The position numbers and the translations under genes are program-made. From contig NZ_CAJYEB010000018.1 of NCBI RefSeq assembly GCF_913773735.1, positions 86,017 through 150,016 of the forward strand: a DNA stretch of 64,000 nt, in the 5' to 3' direction. Of the stretch, positions 14,318 to 25,043 are shown in pieces. Position 1 is the first letter of the stretch. The number at the start of each line of letters is the position of its first letter. Source of the stretch: an uncultured Massilia sp. (GTDB taxonomy: Bacteria; Pseudomonadota; Gammaproteobacteria; Burkholderiales; Burkholderiaceae_D). A model generated the notes under the pieces. That model was not told the DNA's origin. It was given only the letters and a program-made list of their open reading frames with translations, and ran no database searches.

Positions 14318-15769
14318 TCACTTACCGGCTGCCGCCTGCTGCGTCGCGCGCAGCGCCTGCGCCGCGTCGATCTCGGCGCCCCACGGATCCTTCTGCGCCA
14401 GCGCCTTGCCGTCGGCGCCGAAGTCCATGATCGCATCCCTGGCGGCGTCGTAGCGCGGCCACGACGGCAGGCGGCGGCCGTTCGGGTCGCCCTGCCTGGC
14501 GAAGTTCACCAGGTAGGCGCTCATCGTCTTGCCCATGCGGATGTCGCGGCGCGTGGCCTTGTCGGCGTACTTGACGTCGGCGGTGGCGAAGAAGAACGGG
14601 ATGTCGGTGGCGTGGCGCGCGCCCGGTTCGCCGACCGACTCGGCCACGTAGGAGAAGCGGTAGGCGTACACCGGCACGCCCTGGCGCGCCAGCGTCGCCG
14701 CCAGGCTGCGCGCGCCGGCCACCATGAAGCCGGTCTTGCCGCCGATGTCGGCGCTGGTGGCGCCGATCAGCACCGGCACTTTCGCGAACCGGCCCGCGCG
14801 GAAGGCGGCGGCGGAATCGACGGCGACCTGGCCGTCGACGAAGGCGCCGATATAGGTCGGCGCGCCCATCACGTTGCGGCTGGCCAGGTTCAGGCCGTCG
14901 ACGACGGCGTCGGCCGGCAGCGCGCGCAGCTTCTCGAGCGCCTGCGGGTCGTCGGCCGCGATGCCCTTGGCCGCGGCGAAGGCCGTGCCGGTCTGCTCGG
15001 CCGCGGCCAGGCCCGGATCCTTGGTCGCGCCGTCGCCGCCGGACAGGATCGCCGCCTTGGCGAACAGGCCCTGCGCCTGCGGCGACGTGAGCAGCGTGTT
15101 GACCGACATGCCGCCGGCCGACTCGCCGATGATGGTGACGTTGGCCGCGTCGCCGCCGAACGCGCCGGCGTTGCGCTGCACCCATTTCAGGCCCGCGACC
15201 TGGTCCATGAAGCCGTAGTTGCCGAGCGGCTCCTGGCCGGCCTCCCGGGTCAGCTGCGGATGGGCGAAGAAGCCGAAGCGTCCCAGCCGGTAGTTGAAGC
15301 TGACCACGACCGCGCCCTGCTTCGCCAGCGCCGCGCCGGAATAGGTCGGCGGCGAGGAACCGCCGTTGACGAAGCCGCCGCCGTAGATCCAGACGATCAC
15401 GGGCAGCTTGCCGCCCGCCCTGGCCCTGGCCGGCTTCCAGACGTTCACGAACAGGCAGTCCTCGGCGGGCGCCGTGCCCAGCGGCGCGGCGTCGCTGGGG
15501 AACGGCAGCTGCATGCAGTCGGCGCCGTAGGCGGAGGCGTCGCGCACCCCGTCCCAGGGCGCGGCCGGCTGCGGCGCGCGCCAGCGCAGCGCGCCGACCG
15601 GCGGCGCCGCGAACGGCATCCCCTTCCAGCTCGCCACGCCGCCCGCGACGCGGCCCGCCACCTGGCCGGAATCGATGGCGACCACCGGGCCGTCGGCGGC
15701 GCCCGCATGGGCGGCGAACAGCAGGGCGAGCGCGGGAAGCGCGGACAGCGGCGAAGGGGATCGGTGCAT
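14318..15769 (-). CDS. Secreted type-B carboxylesterase
   Basis: The 483-residue product has a Sec signal peptide (cleavage near AGAA, about 25) and a complete carboxylesterase type B domain. IYGGGF (about 126-131) forms the oxyanion hole and GESAGG (about 205-210) holds the nucleophilic Ser. A His in GARHATDIPF near 385 is the likely catalytic base. The substrate cannot be told from sequence. It is divergent from the FadL-type porin gene with 198 bp between them. Both could serve extracellular lipid or ester use, but that is only an inference. Confidence 0.9.
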   Translation of the reverse strand: MHRSPSPLSALPALALLFAAHAGAADGPVVAIDSGQVAGRVAGGVASWKGMPFAAPPVGALRWRAPQPAAPWDGVRDASAYGADCMQLPFPSDAAPLGTAPAEDCLFVNVWKPARARAGGKLPVIVWIYGGGFVNGGSSPPTYSGAALAKQGAVVVSFNYRLGRFGFFAHPQLTREAGQEPLGNYGFMDQVAGLKWVQRNAGAFGGDAANVTIIGESAGGMSVNTLLTSPQAQGLFAKAAILSGGDGATKDPGLAAAEQTGTAFAAAKGIAADDPQALEKLRALPADAVVDGLNLASRNVMGAPTYIGAFVDGQVAVDSAAAFRAGRFAKVPVLIGATSADIGGKTGFMVAGARSLAATLARQGVPVYAYRFSYVAESVGEPGARHATDIPFFFATADVKYADKATRRDIRMGKTMSAYLVNFARQGDPNGRRLPSWPRYDAARDAIMDFGADGKALAQKDPWGAEIDAAQALRATQQAAAGK

Positions 15770-15967
15770 GGAAAAGTCTCCTGTTAGCGGTATCGGTATC
15801 GGAACACCGATGCTATGCAAGGCTTGGCAAACCGTCAATGGGCATCCAGCGCGGATACATTCCGTAATAAAACGGTCGTGCGGAAAAATGCTATGCTTCG
15901 ACCCCGCCGCCTCGGCCATGCAGACCGGGGGGCTCACGACACACGTCAATACAACAGGAGTGAGACA

Positions 15968-17383
15968 ATGCATCCGAAGTACCTTTCCCTGATCGTCGCC
16001 CTCGCGCTGGGCGCGGCATCGCTGGACGCGGCCGCCTCCGGCTACCGTTTCGGCTCGCAGAGCGTGTCGGCGCAGGGCAGCGCCGAATCGAACGGCGCCG
16101 AAGCGGCCGACGCCTCGACCATCTTCGCCAACCCGGCCGGCCTGTCGCGCCTCGAGGGCCGCCAGTTCATGGGCGGCATCACCGCCCTGGTGCCGCACTC
16201 GACCTACCAGGACAGCGGCTCGACCCGCTTCACCCGCACCCCGACCGGCGGCAAGGCCTCGCAGGACGACTACGCGCCCAGCGCCGTCGCCGCGCCGTCG
16301 CTGTACTACAGCCAGAAGATCGACGAGCGCTGGAGCGCCGGCGTCGGCGTGTTCGTGCCCTACGGCACCAAGCTGGACTACGACTGGGACTGGTCGGGCC
16401 GCTACGCCCTCACCAACATCAAGCTGGAAGCCGTGACCATCAACCCGTCGGTGTCGTTCAAGGTCGACGAGCACCACGCGTTCGGCTTCGGCGTCGACGC
16501 CGAATTCATGAAGGCGCGCCTGGGCCAGGGCGTGGACGTGCCGGGCACCATCGCCGCCGCCCAGGCCACCGGCACCGGCGCCATGCTGGCGCGCCAGATC
16601 GCCGCGCTGGGCGGCAACCCGGCCCTGCTGGCGCGCGCCGGCGACGCGCATGCCGGCGTCGAGGGCAAGGACTGGGGCTACGGCTTCAACCTGGGCTACC
16701 TGTACTCGCCGAACGAGAGCACGCGCTTCGGCATCGCCTACCGCTCGTCGATCAAGCACGAGCTCAAGGGCGGCGCCGTGTGGGACTTCTCGACCGTCAC
16801 CACCGACCCGGTGGTGAACCAGGTGCTGCAGGCCGCCGCGCACCGCAGCAACTCGGCCGCCCGCGTCGAGCTGCGCACGCCGGAGACCCTGTCGATCAAC
16901 GCCTTCCACCAGTTCGACGCGAAGTGGGCCGGCATGGCCGACGTGACCTGGTCGCGCACCTCGCGCATGGAAAACATCGACATCCAGTTCATCGGCACCA
17001 CCGAGGGCGACGAGACCATCCGCCAGCAGTGGAAGAACACGGTGCGCGTGTCCCTGGGCGCGAACTACAAGCTCAACGAGAACGTGACCCTGCGCGGCGG
17101 CATCGCCCACGACGACGCCCCGGTGCGCAGCGACACCCTGCGCCACGCCGCGCTGCCGGACGCCGACCGCATGCAGCTGTCCTTCGGCGCCAACTGGAAG
17201 CTGACCCCGAACTCCTCGCTGGACCTGGCCTACAGCTACCTGGACTTCAAGGACGCCAACGGCAACTACACCAACAACTGCAACCCGACGGCGACGAGCT
17301 GCACCGGCAACGGCGAGACGACCCGCGGGACCTGGAAGACGCATATGCAGCTGCTGGGACTGGCCTACAACTACAAGTTCTGA
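15968..17383 (+). CDS. FadL/OmpP1/TodX family outer membrane porin
   Basis: The 471-residue product has a signal peptide (cleavage after AAA, near 23) followed by SGYRFGSQS, an N-terminal plug region with the family motif IFANPAGLSRL (about 54-64), alternating beta-strand sequence throughout, and a C-terminal strand ending in Phe (LAYNYKF), which is required for outer membrane insertion. FadL-type porins pass long-chain fatty acids or other hydrophobic compounds. AGGAG lies 7-8 bases before ATG 15968, which decides this start against an upstream in-frame option. Confidence 0.93.
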   Translation: MHPKYLSLIVALALGAASLDAAASGYRFGSQSVSAQGSAESNGAEAADASTIFANPAGLSRLEGRQFMGGITALVPHSTYQDSGSTRFTRTPTGGKASQDDYAPSAVAAPSLYYSQKIDERWSAGVGVFVPYGTKLDYDWDWSGRYALTNIKLEAVTINPSVSFKVDEHHAFGFGVDAEFMKARLGQGVDVPGTIAAAQATGTGAMLARQIAALGGNPALLARAGDAHAGVEGKDWGYGFNLGYLYSPNESTRFGIAYRSSIKHELKGGAVWDFSTVTTDPVVNQVLQAAAHRSNSAARVELRTPETLSINAFHQFDAKWAGMADVTWSRTSRMENIDIQFIGTTEGDETIRQQWKNTVRVSLGANYKLNENVTLRGGIAHDDAPVRSDTLRHAALPDADRMQLSFGANWKLTPNSSLDLAYSYLDFKDANGNYTNNCNPTATSCTGNGETTRGTWKTHMQLLGLAYNYKF

Positions 17384-17820
17384 GCAGTCGGCGCAGCACG
17401 GTGGGCGCGTTGCATTCGAGGCCCCGGCCTCGAATGCCCACCCTGCGCCCACGATACGCAGGGTGGGCACCCCGTGCCTACCCTCGCCGCGCGCATGCCG
17501 CCGCCCCGCTCTCCGCCGGGCCATTGACCCGCCTTTGACCCGCCGACCACGCATCCCCCTCCTGCACTACCCGCCTTGATCCCCTCCCGCTTTCGCACGC
17601 GGATTTGATCCATTCGTTCCCTCATCCCCCGGCGCAACGCCAGACTGCAAGCCGGTTCCGCCCATTTTCGTCATCCGGCGCGACAAATATTTCCATGAAT
17701 AAATGACCCGCCAACCAGGGCCGCACGGTTGAATGTGCTTGATCATTGTTTAACTTTGGTTCCGGTTATCATGAGCTTCGATTTCATCAAATTCATTACC
17801 GTCCTGGGGAGGAATGGCGC
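17384..17820. other. Intergenic region upstream of the carotenoid operon
   Basis: The 437-bp gap holds a hairpin repeat block (17397-17486, listed separately) followed by about 330 bp of sequence with no gene. The last 120 bp are AT-richer than the surroundings. A weak promoter candidate, TTGAAT then 16 bp then TAACTT, lies near 17727-17754. GGGGAGG at about 17806-17812 is the crtE ribosome binding site. No regulator gene is adjacent to the cluster. Confidence 0.45.
17397..17486. repeat. Intergenic GGTGGGC hairpin repeats
   Basis: Two hairpins lie behind the porin gene. The first carries GCATTCGAGGCC / GGCCTCGAATGC arms flanked by GGTGGGC and CCCACC; the second reads GGGTGGGCACCCCGTGCCTACCC. 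Nearly the same two-hairpin block occurs at 48112-48214 behind mdh, so this is a mobile or amplified non-coding element. It may end the porin transcript. Confidence 0.8.
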
Positions 17821-18804
17821 ATGATTGATCAGACTTGGCGGTTCGACGGGCGCGTCCTCGGTCACGAAGACGCCCACGACGACGACCTGGACACGCTGCG
17901 CCAGGACATCGAGGTGCGCCTCGCCCAGCTGCTGGATGGCGGCCGCGCCGACCTGCCCAGCCTGGCCATGCGCGCCGGCACCCTCGGCGCCGGCAAGCGC
18001 ATGCGGCCGCTGCTGCTAATGCTGGTGGCGCGCGACCTCGGCTGCGACGCGCCGGGCCTGGTCGACGTCGCCTGCGCCGTCGAGATGGTCCACGCCGCCT
18101 CCCTGATCCTGGACGACATGCCGTGCATGGACGATGCCCGCCTGCGCCGCGGCCGGCCCGCCATCCACGTCGAGTACGGCGAGGACGTCGCGATCCTGGC
18201 CGCGGTGGCCCTGCTCAGCCGCGCCTTCTGCATCCTCGGCTCGGCGCACGGCATCCCGGCCGACGTGCGTTCGCGCCTCGTCTGCACGCTGGGCGAGACG
18301 GTCGGCGCCCAGGGCCTGGTGCGCGGCCAGTTCCTCGACCTGCACGGCGGTGCGCGTTCGGCCGGCGACATCGCCGTCACCAACGAGCTCAAGACCGGCG
18401 TGCTGCTCGGCGCGGCCGTCGACATGGCGGCCACCGTGGCCCAGGCCGGCGAGGCCACCGCGCAGTCGCTGCGCGCCTTCGCGCTGGCCGCCGGCCAGGC
18501 GTTCCAGATCCGCGACGACTTCCAGGACGGCCCCGGCAACGACAGCGCCGTCACCGGCAAGGACACCGGCAAGGACGTCGGCAAGGCCACCTTCGTCAAC
18601 ACCCTGGGCGCCGACGAGGCGCGCCGGCGCCTGCTGGCGCACCTGCTGGAGGCCGAGCGCCACCTGCAGGACGCCGTCGGCGCGCGCCAGGGCACGCGGC
18701 GCTTCGTGCGCGCGCTGTTCGGCAAGGCGCTGGCGCCGGCGCCCGCGCTGGAGCTGGGCGCGCGTCCCCGTGCCGACGCCGCCGGCGTCCACGCGCGCGC
18801 CTGA
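17821..18804 (+). CDS. crtE: Geranylgeranyl diphosphate synthase
   Basis: The 327-residue product is a trans-isoprenyl diphosphate synthase that makes the C20 precursor of carotenoids. The first Asp-rich motif is DDMPCMDD (about 98-105) followed by RRGRP, and the second is RDDFQD (about 238-243). The length and position at the head of a crt cluster support GGPP rather than FPP synthesis. A strong GGGGAGG ribosome binding site eight bases upstream selects ATG 17821 over an upstream TTG. The gap to crtX is 37 bp. Confidence 0.94.
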   Translation: MIDQTWRFDGRVLGHEDAHDDDLDTLRQDIEVRLAQLLDGGRADLPSLAMRAGTLGAGKRMRPLLLMLVARDLGCDAPGLVDVACAVEMVHAASLILDDMPCMDDARLRRGRPAIHVEYGEDVAILAAVALLSRAFCILGSAHGIPADVRSRLVCTLGETVGAQGLVRGQFLDLHGGARSAGDIAVTNELKTGVLLGAAVDMAATVAQAGEATAQSLRAFALAAGQAFQIRDDFQDGPGNDSAVTGKDTGKDVGKATFVNTLGADEARRRLLAHLLEAERHLQDAVGARQGTRRFVRALFGKALAPAPALELGARPRADAAGVHARA

Positions 18805-18841
18805 CGCGGCCACGCGGCGCACGGCGACAGGAGACCCGGCA

Positions 18842-20179
18842 ATGGCGCACTTCGGTGTCGTGGCCCCCGCCTTCTACAGCCACTACAAGGCCATGCAGGC
18901 GCTGGCCGGCGCGCTGGCCGCGCGCGGGCACCGCGTCACCTTCCTGCACCGGCCGGATGCCGCCGCCTACCTCGACGATGCGCGCCTCGGCTTTCATGCC
19001 GTCGGCGCCGCCACCCATCCGCCCGGCTCGCTGGACGCCGTCGCGCGCCGCGCCGCCAATCCCGGCGGCCCGCTGCGCCTGCGCCGCGTGATCGCCGACA
19101 TGGCCGACGGCACCGACATGCTGTGCCGCGCGCTGCCGCCCGCCATCGAGGCGCTCGGCATCGACGCCATCCTGGCCGACCAGATGGAGGCGGCCGGCGG
19201 CCTGGTGGCGGCCGGCATGGGCTTGCCATTCGTGTCGGTGGCCAACGCGCTACCGGTCAACCGCGAACCGGGCATCCCGCTGCCCGTGATGCCGTTCGCC
19301 TGGGAAGACAGCGAACGCGCGCGCCGCATCGTCGACGGCAGCACCCGCGTGTACGACTGGATGATGGGACCGCACGGCCGCGTCGTCGCCGCCCATGCGC
19401 GCCGCTTCGGCCTGGCCGCGCCCGGCCGCGCCGCCATGGGCCTGCACGACTGCCTGTCGCCGCTGGCCCAGGTCAGCCAGACCGTGCGCGAATTCGACTT
19501 CCCGCGCCGCGAACTGCCCGCCCACTTCCACCACGTCGGCCCGCTGCGTCCGCTCGCGGCCGCCGGCAGCGCCGAGGGCGCCGATCCCTACGCCGCCGCG
19601 ATGCCCGACATCGCGCCCGGCCGGCCCTTCGTGTTCGCCTCGCTCGGCACCATGCAGGGCGGCCGCTACGCCGTGTTCGAGCGCATCGCGCGCGCCTGCC
19701 GGCGCCTCGACGCGCAGCTGCTGGTGGCCCACTGCGGCGGCCTGGACGCGCGCCAGGAACAGGCGCTGCGCCGCGCCGGCGCCACCTGGGTATGCGCGTT
19801 CGCGCCCCAGCGCGCCGTGCTGGAGCGGGCCGACGCCGTGGTCTCGCACGCCGGCGTCAACACGGTGCTGGACGCCATCGCCGCGCAAACGCCGATCCTC
19901 GCCCTGCCGATCGCCTTCGACCATCCGGGCATGGCGGCGCGCATGCTGCACGCGGGCGTCGGCCTGCACGCCTCCTACCGCTTCGCCGGCAGCGGCACCA
20001 TCGCGCGCCTGCTGCGCCGCCTGCTCGACGATCCCGGCTTCGCGCCGCGCCTGCAGGCCCTGTCCGGCGCCGTCGCGCGCGCCGGGGGCACGGCGCGCGC
20101 GGCCGACATCGTCGAGCAGGCGCTCGGCCTGCGCCCCGCCGCCGCGCCCGCGCACGCCATCCCCGCAGGCGCCGCATGA
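18842..20179 (+). CDS. crtX: Zeaxanthin glucosyltransferase
   Basis: The 445-residue product is a GT1-family glycosyltransferase. The C-terminal half has the nucleotide-sugar region FASLGTMQGG (about 262-271) and the motif VSHAGVNTVLDAI...PILALPIAFDHPGMAARM (about 335-370). Position between crtE and crtY makes zeaxanthin glucosyltransferase the best call; it would attach glucose from UDP-glucose to the terminal hydroxyl groups of zeaxanthin. A GGAG site lies before the ATG. The stop codon overlaps the crtY start as ATGA, indicating translational coupling. Confidence 0.92.
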   Translation: MAHFGVVAPAFYSHYKAMQALAGALAARGHRVTFLHRPDAAAYLDDARLGFHAVGAATHPPGSLDAVARRAANPGGPLRLRRVIADMADGTDMLCRALPPAIEALGIDAILADQMEAAGGLVAAGMGLPFVSVANALPVNREPGIPLPVMPFAWEDSERARRIVDGSTRVYDWMMGPHGRVVAAHARRFGLAAPGRAAMGLHDCLSPLAQVSQTVREFDFPRRELPAHFHHVGPLRPLAAAGSAEGADPYAAAMPDIAPGRPFVFASLGTMQGGRYAVFERIARACRRLDAQLLVAHCGGLDARQEQALRRAGATWVCAFAPQRAVLERADAVVSHAGVNTVLDAIAAQTPILALPIAFDHPGMAARMLHAGVGLHASYRFAGSGTIARLLRRLLDDPGFAPRLQALSGAVARAGGTARAADIVEQALGLRPAAAPAHAIPAGAA

Positions 20180-21347
20180 ACGCGCCCGCGCACGACCTGA
20201 TCCTGGCCGGCGGCGGCCTGGCCAATGCGCTGATCGCCTGGCGCCTGCGCCAGCGCCGCCCCGGCCTGCGCGTCCTGCTACTGGAACAGGACGAACACGT
20301 CGGCGGCAACCATACCTGGTCCTTCCACGACAGCGACCTCGGCGACGCCGAGCGCGCCTGGACCGCCCCGCTGGTGTCGCACCGCTGGCCGCGCTACGAC
20401 GTCGCGTTCCCGCAGCTGCGGCGCACGCTCGACGGCGGCTATGCCAGCATCGCCTCGCAGGATTTCGCGCGCGTCGTCGAACCGGCCCTGGGCGCGGCGC
20501 TGCGGACCGGGGCGCGCGTGCGCGACGTCGGCCCGACGGCGGTGACGCTGGAGGACGGCTCGCGGCTGACCGCGCGCGCCGTGATCGACGGGCGCGGCAT
20601 GCGCGCCAGCAGCGCGCTGGCGCTCGGCTGGCAGACCTTCCTGGGCCAGGAGCTGGAACTGGCCGCGCCGCACGGGCTGGACGCCCCGGTCATCATGGAC
20701 GCCGCGGTCGCCCAGCAGGGCGGCTACCGCTTCGTCTACCTGCTGCCGTTCGACACGCACCGCATCCTGGTCGAGGACACGCACTACGTCGACCGCGCCG
20801 CCATCGATGCCGGCACGCTGCGCGCCAACATCGCCGCCTATGCGGATGCGCGCGGCTGGCGCATCGCGTCCGTGCTGCGCGAGGAACGGGGCGCGCTGCC
20901 GATCGTGCTGGCGGGCGACTTCGAACGCTACTGGGACGGCATCGCCGGCCAGCCCTGCGCCGGCCTGCGCGCCGGCCTGTTCCACGCGACGACCGGCTAC
21001 TCGCTGCCGCACGCGGTGCGCCTGGCCGACGCCGTCTGCGCGCTGCCGGACCTGGACGCGCCCGCGCTGTTCGCCGCGATCCGCGCCGTGGCGCGGGGCG
21101 AGTGGCGGCGCCAGCGCTTCTTCCGGCTGCTCAACCGCATGCTGTTCCTGGCCGGCAGCCCCGACCTGCGCTGGCGCGTGATGCAGCGCTTCTACCGCCT
21201 GCCCGCGCCCTTGATCGCGAACTTCTACGCCGGCCGCCTGGGCCTCGCCGACAAGGCGCGCCTGTTGTCCGGCAAGCCACCCGTGCCGGTGGGCCAGGCC
21301 CTGGCCGCCGCATGCAAGATCCACCCCCACCAGATCAGGAATCACGA

Positions 21348-21351
<4 letters not shown>
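20176..21351 (+). CDS. crtY: Lycopene beta-cyclase
   Basis: The 391-residue product is a CrtY-type flavoprotein that cyclises both ends of lycopene to give beta-carotene. It has an N-terminal dinucleotide-binding motif (LILAGGGLANALIAWRL, about 8-24), the family motif EQDEHVGGNHTWSFH (about 36-50) and TGYSLPHAVRLAD (about 273-285). It overlaps crtX by four bases at its start and crtI by four bases at its end. Confidence 0.95.
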
Positions 21352-22834
<1,483 letters not shown>

Positions 22835-22838
<4 letters not shown>

Positions 22839-23836
22839 GCGCCGCGGCCGACGCCTCCCTGCTCGACCACGCGACGCAGACCATCGCGGTGGGCTCCAAG
22901 AGCTTCGCCGCCGCGGCGCGCCTGTTCGACCCGGCCACGCGGCGCAGCGTGCTGATGCTGTATGCCTGGTGCCGCCACTGCGACGACGTCGTCGACGGCC
23001 AGGAACTGGGGTTCAACGCAGCCCCGTCGCCCACGCACGACGCGGCGCGCCAGCTGGCCCTGCTCGACGAATGGACGCGGCGCGCCTACGCGGGCGAAGC
23101 GATGACGGATCCCGCCTTCGCGGCATTCCAGGAAGTGGCGACGCGCCACGCGATCGCCCCCGAGCACGCCTTCGACCACCTGGCCGGCTTCGGCATGGAC
23201 GTGCAGGAAACGCATTACGAGACCATCGAGGACACGCTGCGCTACTGCTACCACGTGGCCGGCGTGGTCGGCCTGATGATGGCGACGATCATGGGCGCGC
23301 GCGATCCGCGCGTGCTGGACCGCGCCTGCGACCTGGGCATCGCGTTCCAGCTGACGAACATCGCGCGCGACATCGTCGAGGATGCGCGCGTGGGCCGCTG
23401 CTACGTGCCGGCCGCGTGGCTGCGCGAGGCCGGCATCCCGCGCGCCGAGCTCGCGCTGCCGCGCCACCGCGAGGCGCTGGCGCGGGTGGCCGCGCGCCTG
23501 GTCGACCATGCCGAGCCCTACTACGCATCCGCCGCGCACGGCATCGCCGCCCTGCCGCTGCGCTCGGCGTGGGCGATCGCCACGGCGCGCAACGTCTACC
23601 GCCAGATCGGCATCGAGGTCAAGCGGCGCGGCGCGCGCGCCTGGGACGAGCGCGCCGGCACCACGCGCGCCGCCAAGTTGCGTCTGCTGGCCAAAGGCGG
23701 CGTGCAGGCGCTGGGTTCGCGGATCCGGACGACGCCGCCGCCGCCGCGCGCTAGCCTGTGGCAGCGTCCCCGGCATCCCCGGCGCCCGGATGACGGCGCG
23801 GCGCCCCCCCGTGCAGCGCATGCAGCTGGCGCTTGA
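22835..23836 (+). CDS. crtB: 15-cis-phytoene synthase
   Basis: The 333-residue product is a squalene/phytoene synthase that condenses two GGPP molecules to phytoene. Asp-rich motifs are CRHCDDVVDGQ (about 46-56) and NIARDIVEDARVGRCYVP (about 173-190). The last 30 residues are Pro/Arg-rich, unlike the usual C-terminus, because the reading frame runs 86 bp into the 3' end of the convergent crtZ gene. The core domain ends near residue 300, so this tail may be dispensable. Confidence 0.95.
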
Positions 23837-24266
23837 GCTTGTCGACGGGCGGCGCGTACAGGAAGCCGAACGACACCGTGCCCTCCTTGCCGTGGACGGC
23901 ATGGTGCATGCGGTGCGCCTGGTACAGGCGCTTCAGGTAGCCGCTTTTGGGCACGTAGCGGAACGGCCAGCGCTGGTGCACCAGGCCGTCGTGGGCGACG
24001 AAGTACAGCAGGCCGTAGGCCGTCATGCCGGCGCCGATCCATTCGAGCGGGTGGCGGCCCTCGGTGCCCAGCCAGATGAGCAGGATGGCGATGCCGGCGA
24101 ACACGACGGCGTACAGGTCGTTCTTCTCGAACCACCCGGTGCGCGGCTCGTGGTGCGAGCGATGCCAGCCCCAGCCGAAGCCGTGCATGACGTACTTGTG
24201 CGCGACGATGGAAAACACTTCCATCAGCACGACGGTGACGACGACGATGAGCGCATTGGACAACAT
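23751..24266 (-). CDS. crtZ: Beta-carotene hydroxylase
   Basis: The 171-residue product is a di-iron membrane hydroxylase that adds 3- and 3'-hydroxyl groups to beta-carotene to give zeaxanthin. The His motifs are HKYVMH, HRSHH, HDGLVH and HRMHH, with four hydrophobic segments. It lies convergent to crtB, exactly as in the classical Pantoea-type cluster, and overlaps its 3' end. The start at 24266 (MLSNALIVVV) is the usual N-terminus for the family; the ribosome binding site is weak. Confidence 0.95.
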   Translation of the reverse strand: MLSNALIVVVTVVLMEVFSIVAHKYVMHGFGWGWHRSHHEPRTGWFEKNDLYAVVFAGIAILLIWLGTEGRHPLEWIGAGMTAYGLLYFVAHDGLVHQRWPFRYVPKSGYLKRLYQAHRMHHAVHGKEGTVSFGFLYAPPVDKLKRQLHALHGGAPRRHPGAGDAGDAATG

Positions 24267-24366
24267 GGGCGGCCGGTTCCGGTAGCAATCGAGATGGTTC
24301 CAGCCTACCACACGCACCCGGCCGCACGGCTGGGGCAACCCCACGATCGATGAGAAAGGACACTTC

Positions 24367-24795
24367 ATGCAAGCTTCTACCAGGCCGTTCCTGCGCGCCC
24401 TCCTGCCCTTGACCCTGCTGGCCGCCGCGGCCGGCGCGGCCGCCGCGACCGTCGAGGTGCACGTGACCGGCGTCATGGCCGGCAAGGGCAAGGTGAACGT
24501 CGCCGTATGCGACCGCGAACGCTTCCTCAAGCAGTGCGCCTACAGCGCCTCGGCCCCGGCGCGCGAGGGCGACAACGTGGTCCGGATCGCGGACGTGCCG
24601 GCCGGCAACTGGGCCGTGCTGGCCTACCAGGACGAGAACGCCAACGACGAGCTCGACCGCAACATCGTCGGCATTCCCAAGGAAAACTACGGTTTCAGCC
24701 GCGACGCCCGCGGCCGCTTCGGCCCGCCGGGCTTCGACGACGCGGCCATCGAGGTGCGCGGCGAGGTGACGCAGGCGGCGGTGAAGCTGCGCTGA
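24367..24795 (+). CDS. DUF2141 secreted protein
   Basis: The 142-residue product has a signal peptide ending AGAAAA (cleavage near 27) and a DUF2141 domain: EVHVTGVMAGKGKVNVAVCDRERF, PAGNWAVLAYQDENANDELDRN and PKENYGFSRDARGRFGPPGFDDAA are the typical blocks. The DENANDELDRN segment has a Ca2+-binding look. Function is unknown. It starts 100 bp upstream of crtZ in the opposite direction, so both may share a regulatory region with the carotenoid cluster. AAAGGA lies before the ATG. Confidence 0.85.
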   Translation: MQASTRPFLRALLPLTLLAAAAGAAAATVEVHVTGVMAGKGKVNVAVCDRERFLKQCAYSASAPAREGDNVVRIADVPAGNWAVLAYQDENANDELDRNIVGIPKENYGFSRDARGRFGPPGFDDAAIEVRGEVTQAAVKLR

Positions 24796-24804
24796 ACGCC
24801 CGGC

Positions 24805-25002
24805 TCAGGACGTGCCGCGCCTGAACTGGGCGGCCGGCAACGGATGCCGCCGCTCTTCCGGCCGGGTCAGCACGCGGATCGCCACCTCGAACGGCACGCC
24901 CATGGCGGCCAGCTCGCGCGCCGCCGGGCGGCCGCGGGCGATCGCCTCGTGGATCGTGGCATCGATCAGCAGGGCCATCTTGTAGTCGGTTCGTCGTTCC
25001 AT
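24805..25002 (-). CDS. Small hypothetical protein
   Basis: A 65-residue reading frame, MERRTDYKMALLIDATIHEA..., fills the gap between the DUF2141 gene and the acetyltransferase gene. It is helical with no signal or membrane segment; a helix-turn-helix-like stretch (AARELAAMGVPFEVAIRVL) is present but not diagnostic. It is read 40 bp downstream of the acetyltransferase gene in the same direction. A second in-frame ATG (residue 9) is an alternative start. I do not recognise the family. Confidence 0.5.
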   Translation of the reverse strand: MERRTDYKMALLIDATIHEAIARGRPAARELAAMGVPFEVAIRVLTRPEERRHPLPAAQFRRGTS

Positions 25003-25043
25003 CCCGCGATTCTACCGGATGCCCGTCGGGCGGCCGGCGGGGC

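Noticed and set aside
17746..17820. Upstream TTG start adding 25 residues to crtE
   Set aside because: A strong GGGGAGG ribosome binding site lies just before ATG 17821, and the extra residues do not match GGPP synthases.
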